Assembly (NCBI RefSeq): GCF_037975245.1 | Contig: NC_092573.1 | Coordinates: 13,228,001 to 13,292,000 of the forward strand | Direction: 5' to 3' | Length of the DNA stretch: 64,000 bases | Source: Apostichopus japonicus | Lineage: Eukaryota; Echinodermata; Holothuroidea; Aspidochirotida; Stichopodidae | Shown here: piece by piece, positions 22,937 through 36,220 of the stretch | Layout: each line of letters starts with the position of its first letter | How positions within the stretch are numbered: position 1 is the first letter of the stretch | The notes under the pieces: generated by a model | The model's input: only the letters and a program-made list of their open reading frames with translations | Told to the model about the DNA's origin: nothing | Databases searched by the model: none | Program-made: the position numbers and the translations under genes

Positions 22937-25900
22937 TTTCACTGGAAATTTGAATGAAAGTATTCATAAGGACGAAAACTGTACCTGCAAAAAGAAATGC
23001 TTCTTTTGTACAGTGTAAGGCCACCGCGACATCTTTTCTGACAAGCTTGATGATATTTGTTCTTCGGGAATGTTGTGTCATTACTTAGCCTTTATATTAT
23101 AAACAGTTAAGTGTGGAAAGAGCTATGCTCCTGTTAGAACAACTTAACATTTCTTAAATGCTGATTTACTGAGGCAGGCGTTTGAAAGACAGTGTGATAC
23201 AAACAAGTACGGTAACGTGATAAACAATGCCACGAGCTCTCCGTGCATTAAAAACGATCGAAATGTGCGGTATTCATGACGGTACACAAAGCAGATCATG
23301 CGGATACAGCAGACATAGCCGAGAATAAAACCTAGTAGCGTGGAGGATTCAATTATGACATACTAGGACTTTCTACTGGTAAACTTTACTCATTGTCGAA
23401 TAAATCTATATCTAATTTCTAGCTTTTGCTCTATGTTTAACGTATTATGACCAAAACAAATATGAAATTCACGACAATTCCATCGGACTTGTATATTCGT
23501 TTAAAAATAGCTCCGTTTCGAATCTAACGCTCCATTGCTATGGTAACATCGTGAATAATAGCCCTGCCGCTAATGGATAGATGACATGTAGAAGATGACC
23601 ATCGGTGGCGCTCTCAACTTCTCGTGCCACGTCTGGCACCTATACAAGAAGTAACCGACATATTACTGGCGCAATCCCGACCGAACATATTTTAACTCTC
23701 CTACAGACTTTTCTACACTGATCCCAGAAAGCATTAAGTGCCGTCAAAATGCCTCAGTTGCCAATAGGTACATGTCCATGACGTAACACTGTTCTCGTTG
23801 TGCATAAAACTGAAGTCAAAAGTAAGGCATATACTGATAGGCCTAGACTAGGTATACGTTGCAGACTATACATATGCTAACTTCACAGACAGACATACAT
23901 GCATTCAGACAACTTCGGGTAATGTAAAATATCACTAACCGTAATCACGTTATGTTTACTCTGTCTTCAAATGTCGTCCTTTTCTTCTCTGCAACCCCGG
24001 GCCGTCATTGGAGTCGTTCGAACAACTATATTAAGGCGAAGAACGACGTCAAGATATATCCAACGTCTAGACTACACTGCTTGCAATGGAGAGAGAACTG
24101 CCCAGTACAGTACAGTACGTGTTGATATGAACGCCTACAAAATGACAACAAATATTTTCCATTGAAAATCCACTGTGTATGACGGTATAGTAAACACTCG
24201 TATATAGATCAACGCACACGCGCGCACGGAGGTATTATGTACGTACAGCATGCAATGCAGACAAATATTTCGGAGCGCGCGCTTCTGATTTTGTGCTGAT
24301 ATTCTTGTGAGCGCTCTTGTATCACTGTTTGCATGCGCGCACGGACAAGATAGACGTCAGACTATCACGCTGTAGCTACTAAACCTTTACTTACATGTGT
24401 ACAGCAGTAGACTACTGTGATGGTTGCATGCGGCAGTTTAATTTTGTGTGCACAATATGTCAGCATTGTACGGTGGCTTAATAAGGACATAGGAAAGAAA
24501 AACAGTGTCCCCAAATCTCACAATGTTGTCTTTTTATCTCAAACGTTGCCTCTTTTTTTCCCTTCAAAATTTAGATCCAAAAACAAAAGTCCAAAAGTAG
24601 AGACAAAAAGTCCAAATTTTCAGATTTGAGCAGACTTGTTTCCTTTCCTATGTCCCTATTAAGCCACCGTAGTATTGTGACTATTCTATGATCAGAAAAA
24701 CTGTACAAATCTAACGGAATTGCTAATGTTATAATGTTAAGAGACTGGCCTTTATCATCCCTGTAAAGTCAGAACGCGACGGTGTTTATTTCAGTCACGG
24801 TTGGCAGCCCTCTTAGGGTTTTAATCAGGAGCTTTCTATTTTATAGCTGTTGTAGGTGTCGTACCAGAAGTAATCCTTCCATTATCTTACACAGTACTAA
24901 GTCCGTCACGTTTAGGGTCCGCTAAAGTATAGCTAGAAGTTGTCAACTGACAAATCATACCCCCACGTTGGTATCTGATCAGGGCTTGGCCTGCCAGGGT
25001 GCATGCACATTTCTATATCATGACGCAGTTTAGACTTTGAGCTAGAAGAGGAGCAAGTTAAGCACACTGAACCGTCCGCTCGCACGGAGAAACATATCCA
25101 GATTAAAACACAGAATTTCTTAACTGTTCTGTGTCACCTCCTTGAATCCTCCTTATTTGCACATCACCTCTACTTTGAATTATGCGCAAGTTCCACATCA
25201 AGACATTCAAAACGATCGTGGTGACTGGAAATATGCCAAAACAAGCACTGCGTTAGGTCATTTTACGTCTCGTGTGTGTCTGTGTGCTTTACTTATCTTT
25301 TCGTGTTTTTTTTTTTTTCGTTTTTTTTTTCCGTTTTTTTTTTTTTTTCACGGTTAAACTTTTGTGCGAATGTACAATACTCCAATTGGGGCATGGTATG
25401 CATTCATATCACATTGTTTTGGAAGAATCTGGAACTCTAAGTATTATTTCGACCCAAGAATCACCAGGCTGGCGTGGTGGCCTGAACGGTTGGAAGACAG
25501 CACTGCGCGTCGGTGTTTGTTGTCAGGCTGTGTGAATCGCGCCGATCGGATGACAGACACTGCTTTGTTTATAATGGCATCGCCAAGGTGGAATTTTTAC
25601 ACGGGCCTAGGATCCCAATTCCGTATCCTCCCTTAGTTCGCAAAAGCATCCGGGAGATTACGTTTAGAGTCCGGCCTTCGGGCCAGAAGTGGGCTAGCTG
25701 ACTTGCAATGGAGGGCTCACGTCGATTCGGACTGGGTTGATGTTCAACGTTCAGTGAAACCATGGCCTCGATGAGGCGTAATCTCTTGTTAATTTTAGCT
25801 TTCTGTCTTCAATTTTATAATATAATGATATAAATTTATTATTGCCTTTTTTTATTCGTCTTTTTCTCGCTTAGTTATCGCATTTTATTCAAGGTTAAAT

Positions 25901-26213
25901 ATATATGCTCATGTCTGCCTAGGTTCGACTCCCCGCCGAAGCAATATTTTATTTTATGTTTTTATTATTATTATTAATATTTGGGGTGTTGTTGATATCT
26001 GCATGTCTATGCATGGTGTTTTAAGTTTGTTTCGCTTTGTTTGTCTGTTTTTTGTTTTGTTTTTAGGGGGGGGGGGGTGTTTGTCTCTATTTTGGTATTT
26101 TGTTTCGCGTAAACAAAGTAGGTCATTGCAATATTTTGCACAACTTGTCAATAGAAACCGATTCGGAACTTAAGACCTGAGTGGTAAATTTGATTTCTGT
26201 CTCGCTCGTCGCC
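22937..26213. repeat. Array unit 8
   Basis: Full unit of 3,277 bp, G run 12. No difference from unit 1 seen. Confidence 0.97.
24471..24669. mobile_element. MITE copy, unit 8
   Basis: Intact copy with both inverted termini and flanking TA. Confidence 0.8.
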
Positions 26214-29200
26214 TTTCACTGGAAATTTGAATGAAAGTATTCATAAGGACGAAAACTGTACCTGCAAAAAGAAATGCTTCTTTTGTACAGTGTAAGGCCA
26301 CCGCGACATCTTTTCTGACAAGCTTGATGATATTTGTTCTTCGGGAATGTTGTGTCATTACTTAGCCTTTATATTATAAACAGTTAAGTGTGGAAAGAGC
26401 TATGCTCCTGTTAGAACAACTTAACATTTCTTAAATGCTGATTTACTGAGGCAGGCGTTTGAAAGACAGTGTGATACAAACAAGTACGGTAACGTGATAA
26501 ACAATGCCACGAGCTCTCCGTGCATTAAAAACGATCGAAATGTGCGGTATTCATGACGGTACACAAAGCAGATCATGCGGATACAGCAGACATAGCCGAG
26601 AATAAAACCTAGTAGCGTGGAGGATTCAATTATGACATACTAGGACTTTCTACTGGTAAACTTTACTCATTGTCGAATAAATCTATATCTAATTTCTAGC
26701 TTTTGCTCTATGTTTAACGTATTATGACCAAAACAAATATGAAATTCACGACAATTCCATCGGACTTGTATATTCGTTTAAAAATAGCTCCGTTTCGAAT
26801 CTAACGCTCCATTGCTATGGTAACATCGTGAATAATAGCCCTGCCGCTAATGGATAGATGACATGTAGAAGATGACCATCGGTGGCGCTCTCAACTTCTC
26901 GTGCCACGTCTGGCACCTATACAAGAAGTAACCGACATATTACTGGCGCAATCCCGACCGAACATATTTTAACTCTCCTACAGACTTTTCTACACTGATC
27001 CCAGAAAGCATTAAGTGCCGTCAAAATGCCTCAGTTGCCAATAGGTACATGTCCATGACGTAACACTGTTCTCGTTGTGCATAAAACTGAAGTCAAAAGT
27101 AAGGCATATACTGATAGGCCTAGACTAGGTATACGTTGCAGACTATACATATGCTAACTTCACAGACAGACATACATGCATTCAGACAACTTCGGGTAAT
27201 GTAAAATATCACTAACCGTAATCACGTTATGTTTACTCTGTCTTCAAATGTCGTCCTTTTCTTCTCTGCAACCCCGGGCCGTCATTGGAGTCGTTCGAAC
27301 AACTATATTAAGGCGAAGAACGACGTCAAGATATATCCAACGTCTAGACTACACTGCTTGCAATGGAGAGAGAACTGCCCAGTACAGTACAGTACGTGTT
27401 GATATGAACGCCTACAAAATGACAACAAATATTTTCCATTGAAAATCCACTGTGTATGACGGTATAGTAAACACTCGTATATAGATCAACGCACACGCGC
27501 GCACGGAGGTATTATGTACGTACAGCATGCAATGCAGACAAATATTTCGGAGCGCGCGCTTCTGATTTTGTGCTGATATTCTTGTGAGCGCTCTTGTATC
27601 ACTGTTTGCATGCGCGCACGGACAAGATAGACGTCAGACTATCACGCTGTAGCTACTAAACCTTTACTTACATGTGTACAGCAGTAGACTACTGTGATGG
27701 TTGCATGCGGCAGTTTAATTTTGTGTGCACAATATGTCAGCATTGTACGGTGGCTTAATAAGGACATAGGAAAGAAAAACAGTGTCCCCAAATCTCACAA
27801 TGTTGTCTTTTTATCTCAAACGTTGCCTCTTTTTTTCCCTTCAAAATTTAGATCCAAAAACAAAAGTCCAAAAGTAGAGACAAAAAGTCCAAATTTTCAG
27901 ATTTGAGCAGACTTGTTTCCTTTCCTATGTCCCTATTAAGCCACCGTAGTATTGTGACTATTCTATGATCAGAAAAACTGTACAAATCTAACGGAATTGC
28001 TAATGTTATAATGTTAAGAGACTGGCCTTTATCATCCCTGTAAAGTCAGAACGCGACGGTGTTTATTTCAGTCACGGTTGGCAGCCCTCTTAGGGTTTTA
28101 ATCAGGAGCTTTCTATTTTATAGCTGTTGTAGGTGTCGTACCAGAAGTAATCCTTCCATTATCTTACACAGTACTAAGTCCGTCACGTTTAGGGTCCGCT
28201 AAAGTATAGCTAGAAGTTGTCAACTGACAAATCATACCCCCACGTTGGTATCTGATCAGGGCTTGGCCTGCCAGGGTGCATGCACATTTCTATATCATGA
28301 CGCAGTTTAGACTTTGAGCTAGAAGAGGAGCAAGTTAAGCACACTGAACCGTCCGCTCGCACGGAGAAACATATCCAGATTAAAACACAGAATTTCTTAA
28401 CTGTTCTGTGTCACCTCCTTGAATCCTCCTTATTTGCACATCACCTCTACTTTGAATTATGCGCAAGTTCCACATCAAGACATTCAAAACGATCGTGGTG
28501 ACTGGAAATATGCCAAAACAAGCACTGCGTTAGGTCATTTTACGTCTCGTGTGTGTCTGTGTGCTTTACTTATCTTTTCGTGTTTTTTTTTTTTTCGTTT
28601 TTTTTTTCCGTTTTTTTTTTTTTTTCACGGTTAAACTTTTGTGCGAATGTACAATACTCCAATTGGGGCATGGTATGCATTCATATCACATTGTTTTGGA
28701 AGAATCTGGAACTCTAAGTATTATTTCGACCCAAGAATCACCAGGCTGGCGTGGTGGCCTGAACGGTTGGAAGACAGCACTGCGCGTCGGTGTTTGTTGT
28801 CAGGCTGTGTGAATCGCGCCGATCGGATGACAGACACTGCTTTGTTTATAATGGCATCGCCAAGGTGGAATTTTTACACGGGCCTAGGATCCCAATTCCG
28901 TATCCTCCCTTAGTTCGCAAAAGCATCCGGGAGATTACGTTTAGAGTCCGGCCTTCGGGCCAGAAGTGGGCTAGCTGACTTGCAATGGAGGGCTCACGTC
29001 GATTCGGACTGGGTTGATGTTCAACGTTCAGTGAAACCATGGCCTCGATGAGGCGTAATCTCTTGTTAATTTTAGCTTTCTGTCTTCAATTTTATAATAT
29101 AATGATATAAATTTATTATTGCCTTTTTTTATTCGTCTTTTTCTCGCTTAGTTATCGCATTTTATTCAAGGTTAAATATATATGCTCATGTCTGCCTAGG

Positions 29201-29489
29201 TTCGACTCCCCGCCGAAGCAATATTTTATTTTATGTTTTTATTATTATTATTAATATTTGGGGTGTTGTTGATATCTGCATGTCTATGCATGGTGTTTTA
29301 AGTTTGTTTCGCTTTGTTTGTCTGTTTTTTGTTTTGTTTTTAGGGGGGGGGGGTGTTTGTCTCTATTTTGGTATTTTGTTTCGCGTAAACAAAGTAGGTC
29401 ATTGCAATATTTTGCACAACTTGTCAATAGAAACCGATTCGGAACTTAAGACCTGAGTGGTAAATTTGATTTCTGTCTCGCTCGTCGCC
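26214..29489. repeat. Array unit 9
   Basis: Full unit of 3,276 bp, G run 11. Confidence 0.97.
27748..27946. mobile_element. MITE copy, unit 9
   Basis: Intact copy with both inverted termini and flanking TA. Confidence 0.8.
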
Positions 29490-31023
29490 TTTCACTGGAA
29501 ATTTGAATGAAAGTATTCATAAGGACGAAAACTGTACCTGCAAAAAGAAATGCTTCTTTTGTACAGTGTAAGGCCACCGCGACATCTTTTCTGACAAGCT
29601 TGATGATATTTGTTCTTCGGGAATGTTGTGTCATTACTTAGCCTTTATATTATAAACAGTTAAGTGTGGAAAGAGCTATGCTCCTGTTAGAACAACTTAA
29701 CATTTCTTAAATGCTGATTTACTGAGGCAGGCGTTTGAAAGACAGTGTGATACAAACAAGTACGGTAACGTGATAAACAATGCCACGAGCTCTCCGTGCA
29801 TTAAAAACGATCGAAATGTGCGGTATTCATGACGGTACACAAAGCAGATCATGCGGATACAGCAGACATAGCCGAGAATAAAACCTAGTAGCGTGGAGGA
29901 TTCAATTATGACATACTAGGACTTTCTACTGGTAAACTTTACTCATTGTCGAATAAATCTATATCTAATTTCTAGCTTTTGCTCTATGTTTAACGTATTA
30001 TGACCAAAACAAATATGAAATTCACGACAATTCCATCGGACTTGTATATTCGTTTAAAAATAGCTCCGTTTCGAATCTAACGCTCCATTGCTATGGTAAC
30101 ATCGTGAATAATAGCCCTGCCGCTAATGGATAGATGACATGTAGAAGATGACCATCGGTGGCGCTCTCAACTTCTCGTGCCACGTCTGGCACCTATACAA
30201 GAAGTAACCGACATATTACTGGCGCAATCCCGACCGAACATATTTTAACTCTCCTACAGACTTTTCTACACTGATCCCAGAAAGCATTAAGTGCCGTCAA
30301 AATGCCTCAGTTGCCAATAGGTACATGTCCATGACGTAACACTGTTCTCGTTGTGCATAAAACTGAAGTCAAAAGTAAGGCATATACTGATAGGCCTAGA
30401 CTAGGTATACGTTGCAGACTATACATATGCTAACTTCACAGACAGACATACATGCATTCAGACAACTTCGGGTAATGTAAAATATCACTAACCGTAATCA
30501 CGTTATGTTTACTCTGTCTTCAAATGTCGTCCTTTTCTTCTCTGCAACCCCGGGCCGTCATTGGAGTCGTTCGAACAACTATATTAAGGCGAAGAACGAC
30601 GTCAAGATATATCCAACGTCTAGACTACACTGCTTGCAATGGAGAGAGAACTGCCCAGTACAGTACAGTACGTGTTGATATGAACGCCTACAAAATGACA
30701 ACAAATATTTTCCATTGAAAATCCACTGTGTATGACGGTATAGTAAACACTCGTATATAGATCAACGCACACGCGCGCACGGAGGTATTATGTACGTACA
30801 GCATGCAATGCAGACAAATATTTCGGAGCGCGCGCTTCTGATTTTGTGCTGATATTCTTGTGAGCGCTCTTGTATCACTGTTTGCATGCGCGCACGGACA
30901 AGATAGACGTCAGACTATCACGCTGTAGCTACTAAACCTTTACTTACATGTGTACAGCAGTAGACTACTGTGATGGTTGCATGCGGCAGTTTAATTTTGT
31001 GTGCACAATATGTCAGCATTGTA

Positions 31024-31046
31024 CGGTGGCTTAATAAGGACATAGG
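31024..31046. mobile_element. MITE left-end stub before the gap, unit 10
   Basis: The first 23 bases of the left terminus, cut off by the Ns. The contig before the gap stops inside this inverted repeat. Confidence 0.78.
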
Positions 31047-31146
31047 NNNNNNNNNNNNNNNNNNNNNNNNNNNNNNNNNNNNNNNNNNNNNNNNNNNNNN
31101 NNNNNNNNNNNNNNNNNNNNNNNNNNNNNNNNNNNNNNNNNNNNNN
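31047..31146. other. Assembly gap of exactly 100 Ns
   Basis: A run of exactly 100 N, the usual placeholder for a gap of unknown size. It begins 23 bases into the left terminal inverted repeat of the unit 10 MITE. The 72 bases before it (30975-31046) are repeated right after it (31153-31224), so the two contig ends overlap in unit phase. The gap therefore may hide nothing, or any whole number of units. Confidence 0.98.
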
Positions 31147-31152
31147 GCTGTA

Positions 31153-31224
31153 GGTTGCATGCGGCAGTTTAATTTTGTGTGCACAATATGTCAGCATTGT
31201 ACGGTGGCTTAATAAGGACATAGG
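31153..31224. repeat. 72 bp duplicate of the sequence before the gap
   Basis: Identical to 30975-31046. The six bases between the Ns and this block (31147-31152, GCTGTA) do not match the sequence expected there (ACTGTGAT), but GCTGTAG does occur 47 bp further upstream in the unit (30922-30928). The post-gap contig could therefore start across a 47 bp deletion, or simply have a poor-quality end. Confidence 0.9.
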
Positions 31225-31400
31225 AAAGAAAAACAGTGTCCCCAAATCTCACAATGTTGTCTTTTTATCTCAAACGTTGCCTCTTTTTTTCCCTTCAAAA
31301 TTTAGATCCAAAAACAAAAGTCCAAAAGTAGAGACAAAAAGTCCAAATTTTCAGATTTGAGCAGACTTGTTTCCTTTCCTATGTCCCTATTAAGCCACCG
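31202..31400. mobile_element. MITE complete copy after the gap, unit 10
   Basis: Complete 199 bp copy on the post-gap contig. Together with the stub before the gap it gives unit 10 an apparent second left terminus, probably an overlap artefact. Confidence 0.8.
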
Positions 31401-32943
31401 TAGTATTGTGACTATTCTATGATCAGAAAAACTGTACAAATCTAACGGAATTGCTAATGTTATAATGTTAAGAGACTGGCCTTTATCATCCCTGTAAAGT
31501 CAGAACGCGACGGTGTTTATTTCAGTCACGGTTGGCAGCCCTCTTAGGGTTTTAATCAGGAGCTTTCTATTTTATAGCTGTTGTAGGTGTCGTACCAGAA
31601 GTAATCCTTCCATTATCTTACACAGTACTAAGTCCGTCACGTTTAGGGTCCGCTAAAGTATAGCTAGAAGTTGTCAACTGACAAATCATACCCCCACGTT
31701 GGTATCTGATCAGGGCTTGGCCTGCCAGGGTGCATGCACATTTCTATATCATGACGCAGTTTAGACTTTGAGCTAGAAGAGGAGCAAGTTAAGCACACTG
31801 AACCGTCCGCTCGCACGGAGAAACATATCCAGATTAAAACACAGAATTTCTTAACTGTTCTGTGTCACCTCCTTGAATCCTCCTTATTTGCACATCACCT
31901 CTACTTTGAATTATGCGCAAGTTCCACATCAAGACATTCAAAACGATCGTGGTGACTGGAAATATGCCAAAACAAGCACTGCGTTAGGTCATTTTACGTC
32001 TCGTGTGTGTCTGTGTGCTTTACTTATCTTTTCGTGTTTTTTTTTTTTTCGTTTTTTTTTTCCGTTTTTTTTTTTTTTTCACGGTTAAACTTTTGTGCGA
32101 ATGTACAATACTCCAATTGGGGCATGGTATGCATTCATATCACATTGTTTTGGAAGAATCTGGAACTCTAAGTATTATTTCGACCCAAGAATCACCAGGC
32201 TGGCGTGGTGGCCTGAACGGTTGGAAGACAGCACTGCGCGTCGGTGTTTGTTGTCAGGCTGTGTGAATCGCGCCGATCGGATGACAGACACTGCTTTGTT
32301 TATAATGGCATCGCCAAGGTGGAATTTTTACACGGGCCTAGGATCCCAATTCCGTATCCTCCCTTAGTTCGCAAAGCATCCGGGAGATTACGTTTAGAGT
32401 CCGGCCTTCGGGCCAGAAGTGGGCTAGCTGACTTGCAATGGAGGGCTCACGTCGATTCGGACTGGGTTGATGTTCAACGTTCAGTGAAACCATGGCCTCG
32501 ATGAGGCGTAATCTCTTGTTAATTTTAGCTTTCTGTCTTCAATTTTATAATATAATGATATAAATTTATTATTGCCTTTTTTTATTCGTCTTTTTCTCGC
32601 TTAGTTATCGCATTTTATTCAAGGTTAAATATATATGCTCATGTCTGCCTAGGTTCGACTCCCCGCCGAAGCAATATTTTATTTTATGTTTTTATTATTA
32701 TTATTAATATTTGGGGTGTTGTTGATATCTGCATGTCTATGCATGGTGTTTTAAGTTTGTTTCGCTTTGTTTGTCTGTTTTTTGTTTTGTTTTTAGGGGG
32801 GGGGGGGTGTTTGTCTCTATTTTGGTATTTTGTTTCGCGTAAACAAAGTAGGTCATTGCAATATTTTGCACAACTTGTCAATAGAAACCGATTCGGAACT
32901 TAAGACCTGAGTGGTAAATTTGATTTCTGTCTCGCTCGTCGCC

Positions 32944-35900
32944 TTTCACTGGAAATTTGAATGAAAGTATTCATAAGGACGAAAACTGTACCTGCAAAAA
33001 GAAATGCTTCTTTTGTACAGTGTAAGGCCACCGCGACATCTTTTCTGACAAGCTTGATGATATTTGTTCTTCGGGAATGTTGTGTCATTACTTAGCCTTT
33101 ATATTATAAACAGTTAAGTGTGGAAAGAGCTATGCTCCTGTTAGAACAACTTAACATTTCTTAAATGCTGATTTACTGAGGCAGGCGTTTGAAAGACAGT
33201 GTGATACAAACAAGTACGGTAACGTGATAAACAATGCCACGAGCTCTCCGTGCATTAAAAACGATCGAAATGTGCGGTATTCATGACGGTACACAAAGCA
33301 GATCATGCGGATACAGCAGACATAGCCGAGAATAAAACCTAGTAGCGTGGAGGATTCAATTATGACATACTAGGACTTTCTACTGGTAAACTTTACTCAT
33401 TGTCGAATAAATCTATATCTAATTTCTAGCTTTTGCTCTATGTTTAACGTATTATGACCAAAACAAATATGAAATTCACGACAATTCCATCGGACTTGTA
33501 TATTCGTTTAAAAATAGCTCCGTTTCGAATCTAACGCTCCATTGCTATGGTAACATCGTGAATAATAGCCCTGCCGCTAATGGATAGATGACATGTAGAA
33601 GATGACCATCGGTGGCGCTCTCAACTTCTCGTGCCACGTCTGGCACCTATACAAGAAGTAACCGACATATTACTGGCGCAATCCCGACCGAACATATTTT
33701 AACTCTCCTACAGACTTTTCTACACTGATCCCAGAAAGCATTAAGTGCCGTCAAAATGCCTCAGTTGCCAATAGGTACATGTCCATGACGTAACACTGTT
33801 CTCGTTGTGCATAAAACTGAAGTCAAAAGTAAGGCATATACTGATAGGCCTAGACTAGGTATACGTTGCAGACTATACATATGCTAACTTCACAGACAGA
33901 CATACATGCATTCAGACAACTTCGGGTAATGTAAAATATCACTAACCGTAATCACGTTATGTTTACTCTGTCTTCAAATGTCGTCCTTTTCTTCTCTGCA
34001 ACCCCGGGCCGTCATTGGAGTCGTTCGAACAACTATATTAAGGCGAAGAACGACGTCAAGATATATCCAACGTCTAGACTACACTGCTTGCAATGGAGAG
34101 AGAACTGCCCAGTACAGTACAGTACGTGTTGATATGAACGCCTACAAAATGACAACAAATATTTTCCATTGAAAATCCACTGTGTATGACGGTATAGTAA
34201 ACACTCGTATATAGATCAACGCACACGCGCGCACGGAGGTATTATGTACGTACAGCATGCAATGCAGACAAATATTTCGGAGCGCGCGCTTCTGATTTTG
34301 TGCTGATATTCTTGTGAGCGCTCTTGTATCACTGTTTGCATGCGCGCACGGACAAGATAGACGTCAGACTATCACGCTGTAGCTACTAAACCTTTACTTA
34401 CATGTGTACAGCAGTAGACTACTGTGATGGTTGCATGCGGCAGTTTAATTTTGTGTGCACAATATGTCAGCATTGTACGGTGGCTTAATAAGGACATAGG
34501 AAAGAAAAACAGTGTCCCCAAATCTCACAATGTTGTCTTTTTATCTCAAACGTTGCCTCTTTTTTTCCCTTCAAAATTTAGATCCAAAAACAAAAGTCCA
34601 AAAGTAGAGACAAAAAGTCCAAATTTTCAGATTTGAGCAGACTTGTTTCCTTTCCTATGTCCCTATTAAGCCACCGTAGTATTGTGACTATTCTATGATC
34701 AGAAAAACTGTACAAATCTAACGGAATTGCTAATGTTATAATGTTAAGAGACTGGCCTTTATCATCCCTGTAAAGTCAGAACGCGACGGTGTTTATTTCA
34801 GTCACGGTTGGCAGCCCTCTTAGGGTTTTAATCAGGAGCTTTCTATTTTATAGCTGTTGTAGGTGTCGTACCAGAAGTAATCCTTCCATTATCTTACACA
34901 GTACTAAGTCCGTCACGTTTAGGGTCCGCTAAAGTATAGCTAGAAGTTGTCAACTGACAAATCATACCCCCACGTTGGTATCTGATCAGGGCTTGGCCTG
35001 CCAGGGTGCATGCACATTTCTATATCATGACGCAGTTTAGACTTTGAGCTAGAAGAGGAGCAAGTTAAGCACACTGAACCGTCCGCTCGCACGGAGAAAC
35101 ATATCCAGATTAAAACACAGAATTTCTTAACTGTTCTGTGTCACCTCCTTGAATCCTCCTTATTTGCACATCACCTCTACTTTGAATTATGCGCAAGTTC
35201 CACATCAAGACATTCAAAACGATCGTGGTGACTGGAAATATGCCAAAACAAGCACTGCGTTAGGTCATTTTACGTCTCGTGTGTGTCTGTGTGCTTTACT
35301 TATCTTTTCGTGTTTTTTTTTTTTTCGTTTTTTTTTTCCGTTTTTTTTTTTTTTTCACGGTTAAACTTTTGTGCGAATGTACAATACTCCAATTGGGGCA
35401 TGGTATGCATTCATATCACATTGTTTTGGAAGAATCTGGAACTCTAAGTATTATTTCGACCCAAGAATCACCAGGCTGGCGTGGTGGCCTGAACGGTTGG
35501 AAGACAGCACTGCGCGTCGGTGTTTGTTGTCAGGCTGTGTGAATCGCGCCGATCGGATGACAGACACTGCTTTGTTTATAATGGCATCGCCAAGGTGGAA
35601 TTTTTACACGGGCCTAGGATCCCAATTCCGTATCCTCCCTTAGTTCGCAAAAGCATCCGGGAGATTACGTTTAGAGTCCGGCCTTCGGGCCAGAAGTGGG
35701 CTAGCTGACTTGCAATGGAGGGCTCACGTCGATTCGGACTGGGTTGATGTTCAACGTTCAGTGAAACCATGGCCTCGATGAGGCGTAATCTCTTGTTAAT
35801 TTTAGCTTTCTGTCTTCAATTTTATAATATAATGATATAAATTTATTATTGCCTTTTTTTATTCGTCTTTTTCTCGCTTAGTTATCGCATTTTATTCAAG

Positions 35901-36220
35901 GTTAAATATATATGCTCATGTCTGCCTAGGTTCGACTCCCCGCCGAAGCAATATTTTATTTTATGTTTTTATTATTATTATTAATATTTGGGGTGTTGTT
36001 GATATCTGCATGTCTATGCATGGTGTTTTAAGTTTGTTTCGCTTTGTTTGTCTGTTTTTTGTTTTGTTTTTAGGGGGGGGGGGGTGTTTGTCTCTATTTT
36101 GGTATTTTGTTTCGCGTAAACAAAGTAGGTCATTGCAATATTTTGCACAACTTGTCAATAGAAACCGATTCGGAACTTAAGACCTGAGTGGTAAATTTGA
36201 TTTCTGTCTCGCTCGTCGCC
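32944..36220. repeat. Array unit 11
   Basis: Full unit of 3,277 bp, G run 12. First intact unit after the gap, in the same orientation and phase as those before it. Confidence 0.97.
34478..34676. mobile_element. MITE copy, unit 11
   Basis: Intact copy with both inverted termini and flanking TA. Confidence 0.8.

Larger units (their letters stand above)
29490..32943. repeat. Array unit 10, interrupted by the assembly gap
   Basis: Spans 3,454 bp because it contains 100 Ns (31047-31146) and a 72 bp stretch present on both sides of them, plus 6 unmatched bases. It also lacks one A in the GCAAAAGC motif (here GCAAAGC, 32371-32377). Removing the Ns and 78 extra bases leaves 3,276 bp, the expected unit minus that A. 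G run 12. Confidence 0.95.

Noticed and set aside
30918-31245. Open frames running through the assembly gap
   Set aside because: They translate 100 Ns and the duplicated 72 bp flank; they are artefacts.
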